Assembly (NCBI GenBank): GCA_031366885.1
Contig: JANLPB010000372.1
Coordinates: 1-21,573, forward strand
Direction of reading: 5' to 3'
Source: UBA668 sp031366885
Lineage (GTDB): Bacteria > Actinomycetota > Acidimicrobiia > Acidimicrobiales > Ilumatobacteraceae
DNA length: 21,573 nucleotides
A model generated the notes under the pieces. That model made no database searches. It was not told the DNA's origin and was given only the letters and a program-made list of their open reading frames with translations. The position numbers were made by a program, and so were the translations under genes. Positions within the stretch are counted from its first letter, which is position 1; each line of letters opens with the position of its first letter. Positions 7,216 to 14,728 of this stretch are shown here, piece by piece.

Positions 7216-8480
7216 CGGAGTCGGCTCCCACGGCCGCCACGGCCTCCACTATCAAGTCCCTCATCCCCAAGGCCTCGACCGCCACCATCATCGGCATCGC
7301 CCTGGCCTCGGTTCTGGTGCCGCTGAACTCGACGATGATCGCCGTGGCCCTTCCGCGCCTTGCGCGCGAGTTCGGAATCGAGAAGGCTCACGCGAGCGTG
7401 CTGGTCACCGTGTACCTGACGGCAATGCTGGTGGGGCAGCCGATCGCCGGTCGCCTGGGCGACAGAATCGGAGTGCGCCGGCTCGCCACCATTGCAGTGG
7501 TCGGGTTCGGATTGTTCTCCGGCCTCTCCATGTTCGCCGGCACCTTCGCATTCCTCGTGGCGTGCCGAGCAGGGCAGGCAGTGTTCGCCTCGGCCCTGAT
7601 GCCCAGTGTGCAGGCAATGCTGCGGATGATCACCAACCCCGAGGACCGGGGTCGAGCGTTCGGCGTGCAGGGTTCGGTGATCGGCGTGGGCGCCGGTTTG
7701 GGGCCAGTGATCGGTGGCGTGTTGCTGTCCACCCTTGGCTGGCGTGCGATTTTCGGCGTGAACCTCCCGATTGTGTTGGTCGTGCTGTGGGTGCTTCGGC
7801 GAACCGTGCCGGCGTCGGTCGATGCGAAGGCGAGCAGCGCGCCATCGGTGGTCACGGCCCCGCGGGAACGCGTCGCAAACTCCGTGTTCGTGGCCGCGTT
7901 CAGCACGCAGTCGCTGGCGACGTTTGCTCAGTACGGCTTGTTGTTGCTGACACCGATGCTGCTTGACGATCGAGGCTGGGGTTCGGCTGCAGTAGGAGGC
8001 GCACTGTCGCTGCTGACGGTTGGGTTGATCGTCACCAGCCCGCCAGGCGGCCGATTGGGCGACGTGCGTGGGCGTCGCTTCCCCGTGCTCGTCGGACTGA
8101 CGCTGGCAGCTGCCGCGGTCGCAACCTCGGCGGTGTTCGGTGACTCCGCGGCCTCCGCTCTCCTGCTGGTGACCCTGCTCTTCTTCGGGTTGGGGTTGGG
8201 GCTGGCCTCGCCAGGCATCCAGACAGCTGGTATCGAGGCCGCGCCGGAGCGTCGGGTTGGCTTCGCTTCGGGCCTGCTGTCCGCGAGCCGCTACGTGGGC
8301 AGTATCACCGCCAGCATCCTGCTGTCGGTGCTGGTTGACGACGCGGGGGGTGGCGCTGGCACGATGCTTGCCCTGTGCACGCTGGCGCTGCTACTGGCGC
8401 TGATCGCAGCCCGCAAACTGCCCGGTCAACGGGTGGCGGGCCCGCCGATTCTCAGCGGCGCCAGGGGGCCGACGGGCTGA
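7212..8480 (+). CDS. MFS exporter, DHA (drug:H+ antiporter) type
   Basis: This 422-residue membrane protein belongs to the major facilitator superfamily and probably exports small molecules with proton antiport. NSTMIAVALP at 39-48 fills the TM1 motif of DHA2 proteins, with Asn where Asp is common. GRLGDRIGVRR at 80-90 is motif A, and GVGAGLGPVIGG in TM5 is the antiporter motif C. About twelve hydrophobic segments are visible, with a central loop of Ala, Ser and Val around residues 200-220. The ATG lies inside the stop of the swivel-domain gene (ATGA, 7212-7215), so the pair is almost certainly co-expressed. The 3' end runs 29 bases into the convergent MetAP gene. Substrate unknown. Confidence 0.9.
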   Translation: MTESAPTAATASTIKSLIPKASTATIIGIALASVLVPLNSTMIAVALPRLAREFGIEKAHASVLVTVYLTAMLVGQPIAGRLGDRIGVRRLATIAVVGFGLFSGLSMFAGTFAFLVACRAGQAVFASALMPSVQAMLRMITNPEDRGRAFGVQGSVIGVGAGLGPVIGGVLLSTLGWRAIFGVNLPIVLVVLWVLRRTVPASVDAKASSAPSVVTAPRERVANSVFVAAFSTQSLATFAQYGLLLLTPMLLDDRGWGSAAVGGALSLLTVGLIVTSPPGGRLGDVRGRRFPVLVGLTLAAAAVATSAVFGDSAASALLLVTLLFFGLGLGLASPGIQTAGIEAAPERRVGFASGLLSASRYVGSITASILLSVLVDDAGGGAGTMLALCTLALLLALIAARKLPGQRVAGPPILSGARGPTG

Positions 8481-9432
8481 CCCCGCCGGGGGCGGTGAGC
8501 ACGTCGACTCCATCGTCGGTCACCAAACACGTGTGCTCGAACTGAGCGGTCCACTTGCCGTCGGCCGTAGCGGCCGTCCAGTCGTCGTCGAACACCATCT
8601 TGTGCTGCCATCCGCCGAGCGTGATCATCGGTTCGATCGTGAACGTCATGCCAGGGCGCATGATCATCGATGCCCGTTCGTCGTAATAGTGCAGCACCTG
8701 CACGTCGGTGTGGAACTGCTCGCCGATGCCGTGCCCGATGAACGCGCGCACCACGCCGAGCTTGTGCTTCTTGGCATGGTTCTCGATGGCACGCCCGATG
8801 TCGCTGAGCGGGCGACCAGGAACGACGGCCTCGATTCCATACCAGGTGCACTCCTCGGTCACAGCTACCAGGTGACGACTGGCAGGGCTGACATCGCCAA
8901 CCAGGAACGTCGCGTTGGTGTCGCCGTGCACACCGTTGATGAAGGCTGTGACGTCGATGTTGAGGATGTCGCCGTCCTGCAGCACACGAGTGTCCGGGAT
9001 GCCGTGGCAGATGATCTCGTTGGCGCTGGTGCAGACGCTCTTCGGGTAGCCGTGGTAGTTCAGCGGGCTGGGGTAACCCCCGCGCTCGATGGTGGCTTCG
9101 TGCACGAAGATGTCGATCTCGTCGGTGGTGATACCGGGGCGAACGATCTCGCCCGACAGGCGAAGAATCTCTGCCGCAACCAGCCCTGCATGACGCATGC
9201 GCTCGATGACGTCGGGCGACTTCACGCGGTCCTCTGACCAGCGCGTGACCTGGCCGGTAGCGGCATACGAGGGCTTACCGATGTGGTCGGGCACGGTGCG
9301 CATCGGGCTGATCTGGCCCTGCATCACGCGGCCCTCTATGGCCTTATGGCAGCGTTTGTACTTCCGTCCGCTCCCACACCAGCAGGCGTCGTTGGCCTGA
9401 GGAAGGACGACGGGCGGTCGGGTCTGCAGCAC
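8452..9432 (-). CDS. map: Type I methionine aminopeptidase with N-terminal SEC-C zinc motif
   Basis: This 326-residue enzyme removes the initiator methionine from new proteins. An N-terminal SEC-C zinc knuckle (Cys17, Cys19, Cys28, His29 in CWCGSGRKYKRCH) is followed by a linker and a pita-bread peptidase domain. The five metal ligands are present: Asp160, Asp171, His234 (GHGIGEQFH), Glu267 (FTIEPM) and Glu299 (FEHT). His143 in the ICHGIP motif is the conserved substrate-side histidine. This layout matches the extended actinobacterial MetAP class. The GTG start has a TAGACT -10 box six bases upstream and no Shine-Dalgarno. The 3' end overlaps the MFS gene tail to tail. Confidence 0.96.
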   Translation of the reverse strand: MLQTRPPVVLPQANDACWCGSGRKYKRCHKAIEGRVMQGQISPMRTVPDHIGKPSYAATGQVTRWSEDRVKSPDVIERMRHAGLVAAEILRLSGEIVRPGITTDEIDIFVHEATIERGGYPSPLNYHGYPKSVCTSANEIICHGIPDTRVLQDGDILNIDVTAFINGVHGDTNATFLVGDVSPASRHLVAVTEECTWYGIEAVVPGRPLSDIGRAIENHAKKHKLGVVRAFIGHGIGEQFHTDVQVLHYYDERASMIMRPGMTFTIEPMITLGGWQHKMVFDDDWTAATADGKWTAQFEHTCLVTDDGVDVLTAPGGVSPSAPWRR

Positions 9433-9438
9433 GGAATC

Positions 9439-9444
9439 AGTCTA
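9439..9444 (-). promoter_or_regulatory. Putative -10 box (TAGACT) of the map gene
   Basis: Read on the minus strand, TAGACT lies six bases before the GTG start at 9432. This is the leaderless spacing seen elsewhere in the window. No ribosome-binding site precedes the start. Confidence 0.55.
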
Positions 9445-9496
9445 TGGCGAACGCGCTCGGGTGCCCAGTTGCGCGACGTGGCACGATGGACGAATC

Positions 9497-9865
9497 GTGA
9501 CTGATCCCACCGTTGTACGCCTCGACATCTGGTTGTGGGCGGTGCGCCTGACGCCGACTCGCGCGGTCGCCACGGAGCTCTGTCGTGCGGGCCGCGTGGC
9601 CGTCAACGGTGGAACTGGCAAGGCTGCGACGGGGGTCAAGGTCGGCGATCGCATCGAGGCTCGTATCGCTCAGCGAGAGCGAGTGGTGGTGGTCGCACGG
9701 GTGATCAACAAACGCGTCGGTGCACCGCTCGCAGCTGACTGCCTGGTCGATCACAGTCCGGTCGTGGAGCGCGACGCTGCAGGCCCGGTCTTCGAACGGG
9801 AACGGGGTAGCGGCCGCCCAACCAAACGTGATCGCCGGCGCATCGACCGGCTACGGGGCCAATGA
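9497..9865 (+). CDS. S4-domain RNA-binding protein, Hsp15-like
   Basis: This 122-residue basic protein has an S4 RNA-binding domain at about residues 8-70. It begins RLDIWLWAVRLTPTRA and contains the CRAGRVAVNG turn and KVGDRIEARI strand. In E. coli, Hsp15 (HslR) of this family binds stalled 50S subunits carrying peptidyl-tRNA; the same ribosome-rescue role here is inferred. The tail is rich in Arg and Lys (GRPTKRDRRRIDRLRG), typical of the family. I chose the GTG at 9497 because homologues begin just before RLD. A CACGAT hexamer preceded by TGG ends nine bases upstream and is only a weak extended -10. The gene is divergent from map and ends 22 bases from the convergent metallopeptidase gene. 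Confidence 0.88.
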   Translation: MTDPTVVRLDIWLWAVRLTPTRAVATELCRAGRVAVNGGTGKAATGVKVGDRIEARIAQRERVVVVARVINKRVGAPLAADCLVDHSPVVERDAAGPVFERERGSGRPTKRDRRRIDRLRGQ

Positions 9866-9887
9866 CGGGTTGCGCTCGAGCACGATG

Positions 9888-11489
9888 TCAGAAGGTTGGC
9901 GGCGGCACGCTGCACGCATTCGCAGCGATTGTCGTTTCAAAAATGAACACCGATTGCTCGTCGACCGTACGGGTATCGAGGAAGAGCAACGGGGCCAGCA
10001 ACGGGTCGTCGACCATGGTGGCAACGAAGCATTGGTTGTTCCGTATCTGCACCTCCGACGGTGTGGCACCCGCGGACCGGATTGCGTCGTGCTCGAGCGT
10101 CCACGCTTGCAGCGGAGTGACCACCGGTGTTGGCGGCGCAGCCGCGCCCGGACCTCGCGAACAGGCCTCGAAGGTCACGTCGTTCACGACAGTGATTGGC
10201 GTCGCGGCTGAGCCCGCCGCCTTCGCCCAGGCTGCCACCGCCGCGGCGAACTGGTCAGCCGAATCGTCGAATGTGACCGTGGCGGTGAAACACACGGCGT
10301 CGGCGCGCTGGTAACTGGTGTACCCGCTGCCGGCCCATCCCTTCAACGCGCCCCGGGCCTGGGACCATGGCAGCCACGCGTCGAGCATCATCAGCATGTC
10401 CAGCTGCGACAGCGGTTGGGGCTTGTCGAGCACCCTCGTGCCCACAGGCGCTTCGACGGTGACTGGCACGTCCTCCTGCGCGACGTCGCTGTACGCCCAG
10501 GGGTTGAGCAGCACCTCCTCGGTGGGCGGAGAAATGATGAGCCGATCGACGCCGGCGTTTCCGCTGGCGGCGAAGACGTCGCCCACCAGCATCGGCCCCA
10601 ATACGTATGGCGCAGCGCGCTGTTCAACGACGGCCCACGGGACATCGCTGAGGTTCTCCTCGGCGTCGGGCGCCACGCGGTTCCCTTCGTCGGCGTCGGC
10701 CAGGTCGGCGGGTGACATCACGCCCCGGTACGCGTCTTCCACGCGCAACGCGTCGGCCTCCACGACCGATCTCAGCTCCAGGTCGTTCGGACCGCCCGTG
10801 GCCAGGTCGAAGTGTTGCGCCTGCAGGGCATGCGTCAGCTCGTGAGCCAGCACCACGCGCACTGCCGGAGTGAGCTGGTCACCCCGCACGTAGACACGAG
10901 CGTTCTCCACCGAGTAGAAGCCGAGCGTGGTGACTGCGGAGAGGGTGGCCGCCCCCTGCGTGACGTCGTAGTTCGCGGCCAGCCCGAACGCGTCGTAGAG
11001 CTGCGAATACGCCCGTGCGGTCGCCGCCTCCTCGTCGCTCATCGTCGTCGGCTGCTCGAAAAGGGCGATGAAATCCGCCTCGGTGAGGAAGTCGACAAAC
11101 ACAGGGTGCTCCCACTGCAGGTCGCGTTCGTCCTGCACGAACTGAGCGATGTCGGCCACTCGCGGTTCCCATACGTCGGGGTACGTCGGTGCGCTGTCCC
11201 GGTTGAAAAGTCTGTCGCGAAACACCACGGCGGTACCCCCCGCCACCAGCGCGATCACCACGATCGGTAGGAGCAAGCGTCTCCATCGACGGCCACGCGA
11301 AGCGCCTGCTACCGCATACCGGGCATTGGCGCTGGCGCCGTACGGCTGGTCGTGTAGCCACTGCCCGGGCGCCGGCGGCGACGCAGAGGGAGCCGGCGGA
11401 CCGGTCAGAATCGAAATGCGGCGAGGCAGCTTCGGTTGCACCGGTGGGTCGGCCACGTCGGGCTCGGGCTGAGGGTCAAACGGTTCCAT
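9888..11489 (-). CDS. Membrane-anchored HELTH metallopeptidase-like protein
   Basis: The 533-residue protein has a proline-rich cytoplasmic N-terminus (about residues 1-64), a basic RGRRWRR stretch, one transmembrane helix at about 72-90, and a large external domain. The external domain holds HELTH at 216-220, an HEXXH zinc site, with Glu244 in SVVEADA 24 residues after the second His as the likely third ligand (gluzincin-like). The HALQAQHFDL stretch after the zinc site recalls uncharacterised actinobacterial HELTH proteins. The mature C-terminal half is unassigned and ends NACSVPPPTF. ATG 11489 is preceded by AGGAA, four bases away. A GTG at 11510, with a TACCCT -10 box five bases upstream, would add seven residues and is a real alternative. 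Substrate unknown. Confidence 0.82.
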   Translation of the reverse strand: MEPFDPQPEPDVADPPVQPKLPRRISILTGPPAPSASPPAPGQWLHDQPYGASANARYAVAGASRGRRWRRLLLPIVVIALVAGGTAVVFRDRLFNRDSAPTYPDVWEPRVADIAQFVQDERDLQWEHPVFVDFLTEADFIALFEQPTTMSDEEAATARAYSQLYDAFGLAANYDVTQGAATLSAVTTLGFYSVENARVYVRGDQLTPAVRVVLAHELTHALQAQHFDLATGGPNDLELRSVVEADALRVEDAYRGVMSPADLADADEGNRVAPDAEENLSDVPWAVVEQRAAPYVLGPMLVGDVFAASGNAGVDRLIISPPTEEVLLNPWAYSDVAQEDVPVTVEAPVGTRVLDKPQPLSQLDMLMMLDAWLPWSQARGALKGWAGSGYTSYQRADAVCFTATVTFDDSADQFAAAVAAWAKAAGSAATPITVVNDVTFEACSRGPGAAAPPTPVVTPLQAWTLEHDAIRSAGATPSEVQIRNNQCFVATMVDDPLLAPLLFLDTRTVDEQSVFIFETTIAANACSVPPPTF

Positions 11490-11515
11490 GAAGTTCCTGC
11501 ACTCTTGCACGAACG

Positions 11516-11525
11516 AGGGTATGGT
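11516..11525. promoter_or_regulatory. Bidirectional promoter core for metallopeptidase (-) and glycosyltransferase (+)
   Basis: AGGGTATGGT again has the form ANNNTANNNT. The plus strand reads TATGGT (11520-11525) five bases before the glycosyltransferase ATG at 11531. The minus strand reads TACCCT (11521 down to 11516) five bases before an in-frame GTG at 11510. The two -10 boxes share the TA at 11520-11521, the same geometry as at 2922-2931. Confidence 0.6.
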
Positions 11526-11530
11526 GCGCG

Positions 11531-12706
11531 ATGGTCGTGCCCACCCGTCGCCTACTGCACGTGCTCATCACCTCCACGCCTGGCTCTGGGCATGTTGGCC
11601 CGCTCGCCCCCATCGCTGCAGCGCTGCGATCGGCCGGCCATCAGGTTCTGTGGGCTATAGCTGAGGAGGCCGGCGACCGCGTGCGAGCGATGGGCTTCGA
11701 TGCCGTCGCGGCGGGAATGGGTGTCGGTGATCGGCGCGCCGCCCTTGCGCCTCAGCTCGCGGAGATCATGGCGCTCGACCCTCGCCAACGCCGCCAGCGA
11801 TTCTTCGCAGGCTTCTTTGCTGACGCCGCCGCACCGCGGATGCGTGAAGACCTGACCCCGGTGTTCCAGTCCTTTCAGCCGAATGTCGTGATCCACGAAA
11901 TGGCCGAGCTCGCCGCGGCGCCGATGGCTGTAGGCCGCGACATCCCGCATGTCACCGTCGCCTTCAGTGGGGCGCTGGACGACTCGACCCTCACCCGCGC
12001 GCGCCGCAGTATGGACGGGGTATGGCGTGCGGAGGGTGTCACCGGCGCTGATCTGTCCCAGATGTTCGGCGGGCTCTACCTCCACCCGTTCCCGCCGTCG
12101 TTCGGTGCGCCGCCGCCCTACGCGCCGACGCTGTTGGTCCAGCCCGGCCCTGCGCCGTCGACCGCGACTGAGGTGCCCGACTGGCTGTTGCAGCTGGGTA
12201 CGGAACGGCCGCTCGTGTACCTCACCGCCGGCACGGAAGCGATTGCACAGGATGCACCCTGGGCCGCAATGTTCGAGGCCATCGGAGCCATGGACGTGGA
12301 CGCGGTCGCCACGACGGGGGTCATCGCCGCGGAGAGTTTCGGTGCGCTGCCGGCGAACATCCACGCCGAGCAGTTCGTGCCGCAGGCGTGGGTGCAGACG
12401 CGTGCATCAGTCGTGGCATCGCACGGGGGAGCGGGCACCGTGCTCGGGGCGGCCGCGCACGGTGTGCCGCAAGTGCTCTACCCACTTGCCGCCGACCAGT
12501 GGGAGAACGCCGACGCCGTCGCGCGCTGCGGGGCGGGCGTCGTATGCGAGATCGACCGGCGAGACGCGTCAACGCTCTCGGCAGCGCTCGCGCGTGCGTT
12601 GGGCGAGCCCGAGTTGCGGGCCGCCGCGCAGGCTGTTGCCGCCGAGATCGCGGCGATGCCGACGGCCGCCGACCACGTTGCCGCTATCGAGGCTCTCGTC
12701 GCATGA
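11531..12706 (+). CDS. GT1-family glycosyltransferase (UGT/macrolide-type)
   Basis: This 391-residue enzyme has the GT-B fold layout of family 1 glycosyltransferases, which move a sugar from a nucleotide donor to a small-molecule acceptor. The N-terminal domain starts with LLHVLITSTPGSGHVGP, where His21 is the expected catalytic base. The C-terminal donor-binding domain has SHGGAGT (His298) and PLAADQWENA, matching the macrolide and UGT signature. Sugar and acceptor cannot be predicted. The ATG at 11531 has a TATGGT -10 box five bases upstream, so the mRNA is probably leaderless. The gene shares a promoter core with the metallopeptidase and overlaps the GNAT gene by 23 bases at the 3' end. 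Confidence 0.88.
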   Translation: MVVPTRRLLHVLITSTPGSGHVGPLAPIAAALRSAGHQVLWAIAEEAGDRVRAMGFDAVAAGMGVGDRRAALAPQLAEIMALDPRQRRQRFFAGFFADAAAPRMREDLTPVFQSFQPNVVIHEMAELAAAPMAVGRDIPHVTVAFSGALDDSTLTRARRSMDGVWRAEGVTGADLSQMFGGLYLHPFPPSFGAPPPYAPTLLVQPGPAPSTATEVPDWLLQLGTERPLVYLTAGTEAIAQDAPWAAMFEAIGAMDVDAVATTGVIAAESFGALPANIHAEQFVPQAWVQTRASVVASHGGAGTVLGAAAHGVPQVLYPLAADQWENADAVARCGAGVVCEIDRRDASTLSAALARALGEPELRAAAQAVAAEIAAMPTAADHVAAIEALVA

Positions 12707-13283
12707 GCCACAGGTCCGGGCCGGTGCCGGCAGCGATCCGCCAGTGGCGCACGACCTCGAAGCCGAGGGTGGCGTAGAAGTCGACGTTGGTCTGCGACGA
12801 GGTTTCCAGGCACGCACTGAGCCGATCGTGATCGGCCAACTCGATACCACCCTGCAGTGTTCGCGAACCCAGTCCCATCCGTTGCCGCGACGGTTCGGTG
12901 CCCATCGTGCCCAGGTACAGGTGCCGTTCAACGGGCCGCCAGCCCTGGTACTCCTTGTCGGCCGCGCTCGATGCGTCGTGGCGGTCACCCTCGAGTGCGG
13001 CGAACCGTGCCGCGATGTCGTGTGGTGGTGTCGGCAGCGCGACCGCGGTGTCGATCCATGCGGCCACGGATTCCACGACGCCGTCGACGGTTGTCACCCA
13101 GGTCTGCGTACCTGGAAGTCCGAAGTGCTGCAAGAACAGCCGATCCAACTGAGTGATGCGAGCAACGTGGTCCCGGCCGTCCACCACCCATCTCGTCCAC
13201 GCATAGTCAGCGAACGCAAGGCCCAATACCTCGCTCGCCCGGTCCAGGTCGTCCATGACCATCAGGCGGCTCTCGATGTTCAC
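12684..13283 (-). CDS. GNAT-family N-acetyltransferase
   Basis: This 199-residue protein has the GNAT acetyltransferase layout. An N-terminal helix pair (DDLDRASEVLGLAFADY) is followed by the acetyl-CoA pyrophosphate loop SRQRMGLGSRTL, an R/Q-x-x-G-x-G type motif on strand 4, and the final ACLETSSQTNVDFYATLGF with VRHW, typical of the closing strands. The acceptor is unknown. The GTG at 13283 comes one base after the amidase stop, so translation is likely coupled; an internal ATG at 13262 is the alternative. It is the last gene of the WS/DGAT-amidase-GNAT unit. Its 3' end overlaps the glycosyltransferase by 23 bases. Confidence 0.88.
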   Translation of the reverse strand: MNIESRLMVMDDLDRASEVLGLAFADYAWTRWVVDGRDHVARITQLDRLFLQHFGLPGTQTWVTTVDGVVESVAAWIDTAVALPTPPHDIAARFAALEGDRHDASSAADKEYQGWRPVERHLYLGTMGTEPSRQRMGLGSRTLQGGIELADHDRLSACLETSSQTNVDFYATLGFEVVRHWRIAAGTGPDLWLMRREPR

Positions 13284-13284
13284 C

Positions 13285-14718
13285 TCAGACGCGGATGCCG
13301 GTGAATGGCACCGTGGTTTCGTAGGCGGCGGCCAGGCGCAGAACGTCGACGTCGGCGCGAGGCCGGCCGATCAACTGCATGCCCATCGGCAATCCGCGTT
13401 CGTCGAACCCGACAGGAACACTGATTGCCGGTAACCCTGCGAAGGTGGCGTACAGGGTGCACTCCATCCAGCGGTGATAGGTGTCCATCTCGCGGTTGCC
13501 GATGTGCTGTGGCCAACGTTCGTGTGCGGGGAAGGGCCACACCTGAGCAGTCGGAATGGCCAGCACGTCGAATTTGTCGAAGAGCGAGACCATCGCCGTG
13601 TGGAACGTGGTGCGCGTGATCGATGCCCGCGAGACGTCGGTGGCAGTGAGTGTGAGACCGTGATCGATCTCCCACAGCACCTCCGGCTTCACCAGGTCGC
13701 GCGTGCCCGGCTCGGTGATGAGCGGCGCCAGCCCGGTGGTGACCGAGAGATGACGAAGCACCAGCCAGGCATCCCACACCGCGTCGAGGTCTGCGCGAAT
13801 CGTTGTCGGCTCGACCGTGCAGCCCAGTCCGGCCAGCGTGCGTAGCCCCTGCGTGCACAGGTCGAGGATGCCGTCCTCCATCGCCAGCCGGCCGTCGAGA
13901 TCGCCCAGCCAGCCGATGCGGATTCCTGCTGGGTCGCAGTCGAGCGCCCGGCGTGCGCTGGTGACGTTGCTGAACTCATCGATCGTTCCCGGGAGCGAGA
14001 GAGGTGAGCGCGCATCGAAACCGGCCTGCGTGCCCAACAGCATCGCCACATCGAGCACCGTTCGACCCATCGGGCCTTCGATTCCCATCTGCGAGATGAA
14101 TGCATCGCTCGCCGGCCACGCGGGCACCCGCCCCTGGCTGGGGCGGAAGCCGAAGATGTTGTTCCACCCGGCGGGGTTGCGCAGCGAACCCATGTAGTCG
14201 CTGCCGTCGGCCACCGGCAGCATGTGGGTTGCCAGAGCAACGGCGGCGCCACCGCTGCTGCCGCCGGCCGAGCGATTGAGATCGAAGGGGTTGCGGGTGG
14301 TGCCGAACACATCGTTGAACGAGTGCGAACCCTTGCCGAACTCGGGGACGTTGGTCTTGCCGATCACGATGCAACCGGCGGCCTTCATGCGAGCCACCAT
14401 GAGGCAGTCGTGGTCGGGGACGAAATCGGCGAGCAGTCGTGAGCCGCTCGTGGTGCGGATGCCTTTCGTCTCGGCGAGGTCTTTGATCGCCTGTGGCATT
14501 CCATGCATCCAGCCGCGCGAGAGGTCGTGCACCAACTCCATGTCGCACACGTCGGCTTCGTCCAGCAATCCGTGGCGGTCGCGCCGACTGACGATGGCAT
14601 TGACCGCCGGGTTCTGCTCGTCAATGCGATCGAGGTAGGCGTCCATCACCTCGCGGCACGACACCTCGCGGGCATGTATCGCTTCCGACAATGTCGTCGC
14701 AGACAGGTCCGTGATCAT
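13285..14718 (-). CDS. Amidase-signature family amidase
   Basis: This 477-residue hydrolase cleaves an amide bond in an unknown substrate. The Ser-cisSer-Lys triad is complete: Lys79 in PQAIKDL, Ser154 in the GGSSGG loop, and nucleophile Ser178 in DYMGSLRNPA. The spacing of 75 and 24 residues matches fatty acid amide hydrolase. The body between the two serines (VALATHMLPVADGSDYMGS) is typical of bacterial enzymes with the SDYMGS variant. It lacks the subunit features and partner genes of GatA, so it is not the tRNA amidotransferase. It begins ten bases after the WS/DGAT stop. A role in fatty-amide or lipid turnover is suggested by that neighbour but not shown. Confidence 0.92.
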   Translation of the reverse strand: MITDLSATTLSEAIHAREVSCREVMDAYLDRIDEQNPAVNAIVSRRDRHGLLDEADVCDMELVHDLSRGWMHGMPQAIKDLAETKGIRTTSGSRLLADFVPDHDCLMVARMKAAGCIVIGKTNVPEFGKGSHSFNDVFGTTRNPFDLNRSAGGSSGGAAVALATHMLPVADGSDYMGSLRNPAGWNNIFGFRPSQGRVPAWPASDAFISQMGIEGPMGRTVLDVAMLLGTQAGFDARSPLSLPGTIDEFSNVTSARRALDCDPAGIRIGWLGDLDGRLAMEDGILDLCTQGLRTLAGLGCTVEPTTIRADLDAVWDAWLVLRHLSVTTGLAPLITEPGTRDLVKPEVLWEIDHGLTLTATDVSRASITRTTFHTAMVSLFDKFDVLAIPTAQVWPFPAHERWPQHIGNREMDTYHRWMECTLYATFAGLPAISVPVGFDERGLPMGMQLIGRPRADVDVLRLAAAYETTVPFTGIRV

Positions 14719-14728
14719 GCTGCCGCGG

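Noticed and set aside
13285..14718. Calling the amidase GatA
   Set aside because: There are no gatB or gatC genes nearby and the nucleophile loop DYMGSLRNPA differs from the GatA pattern.
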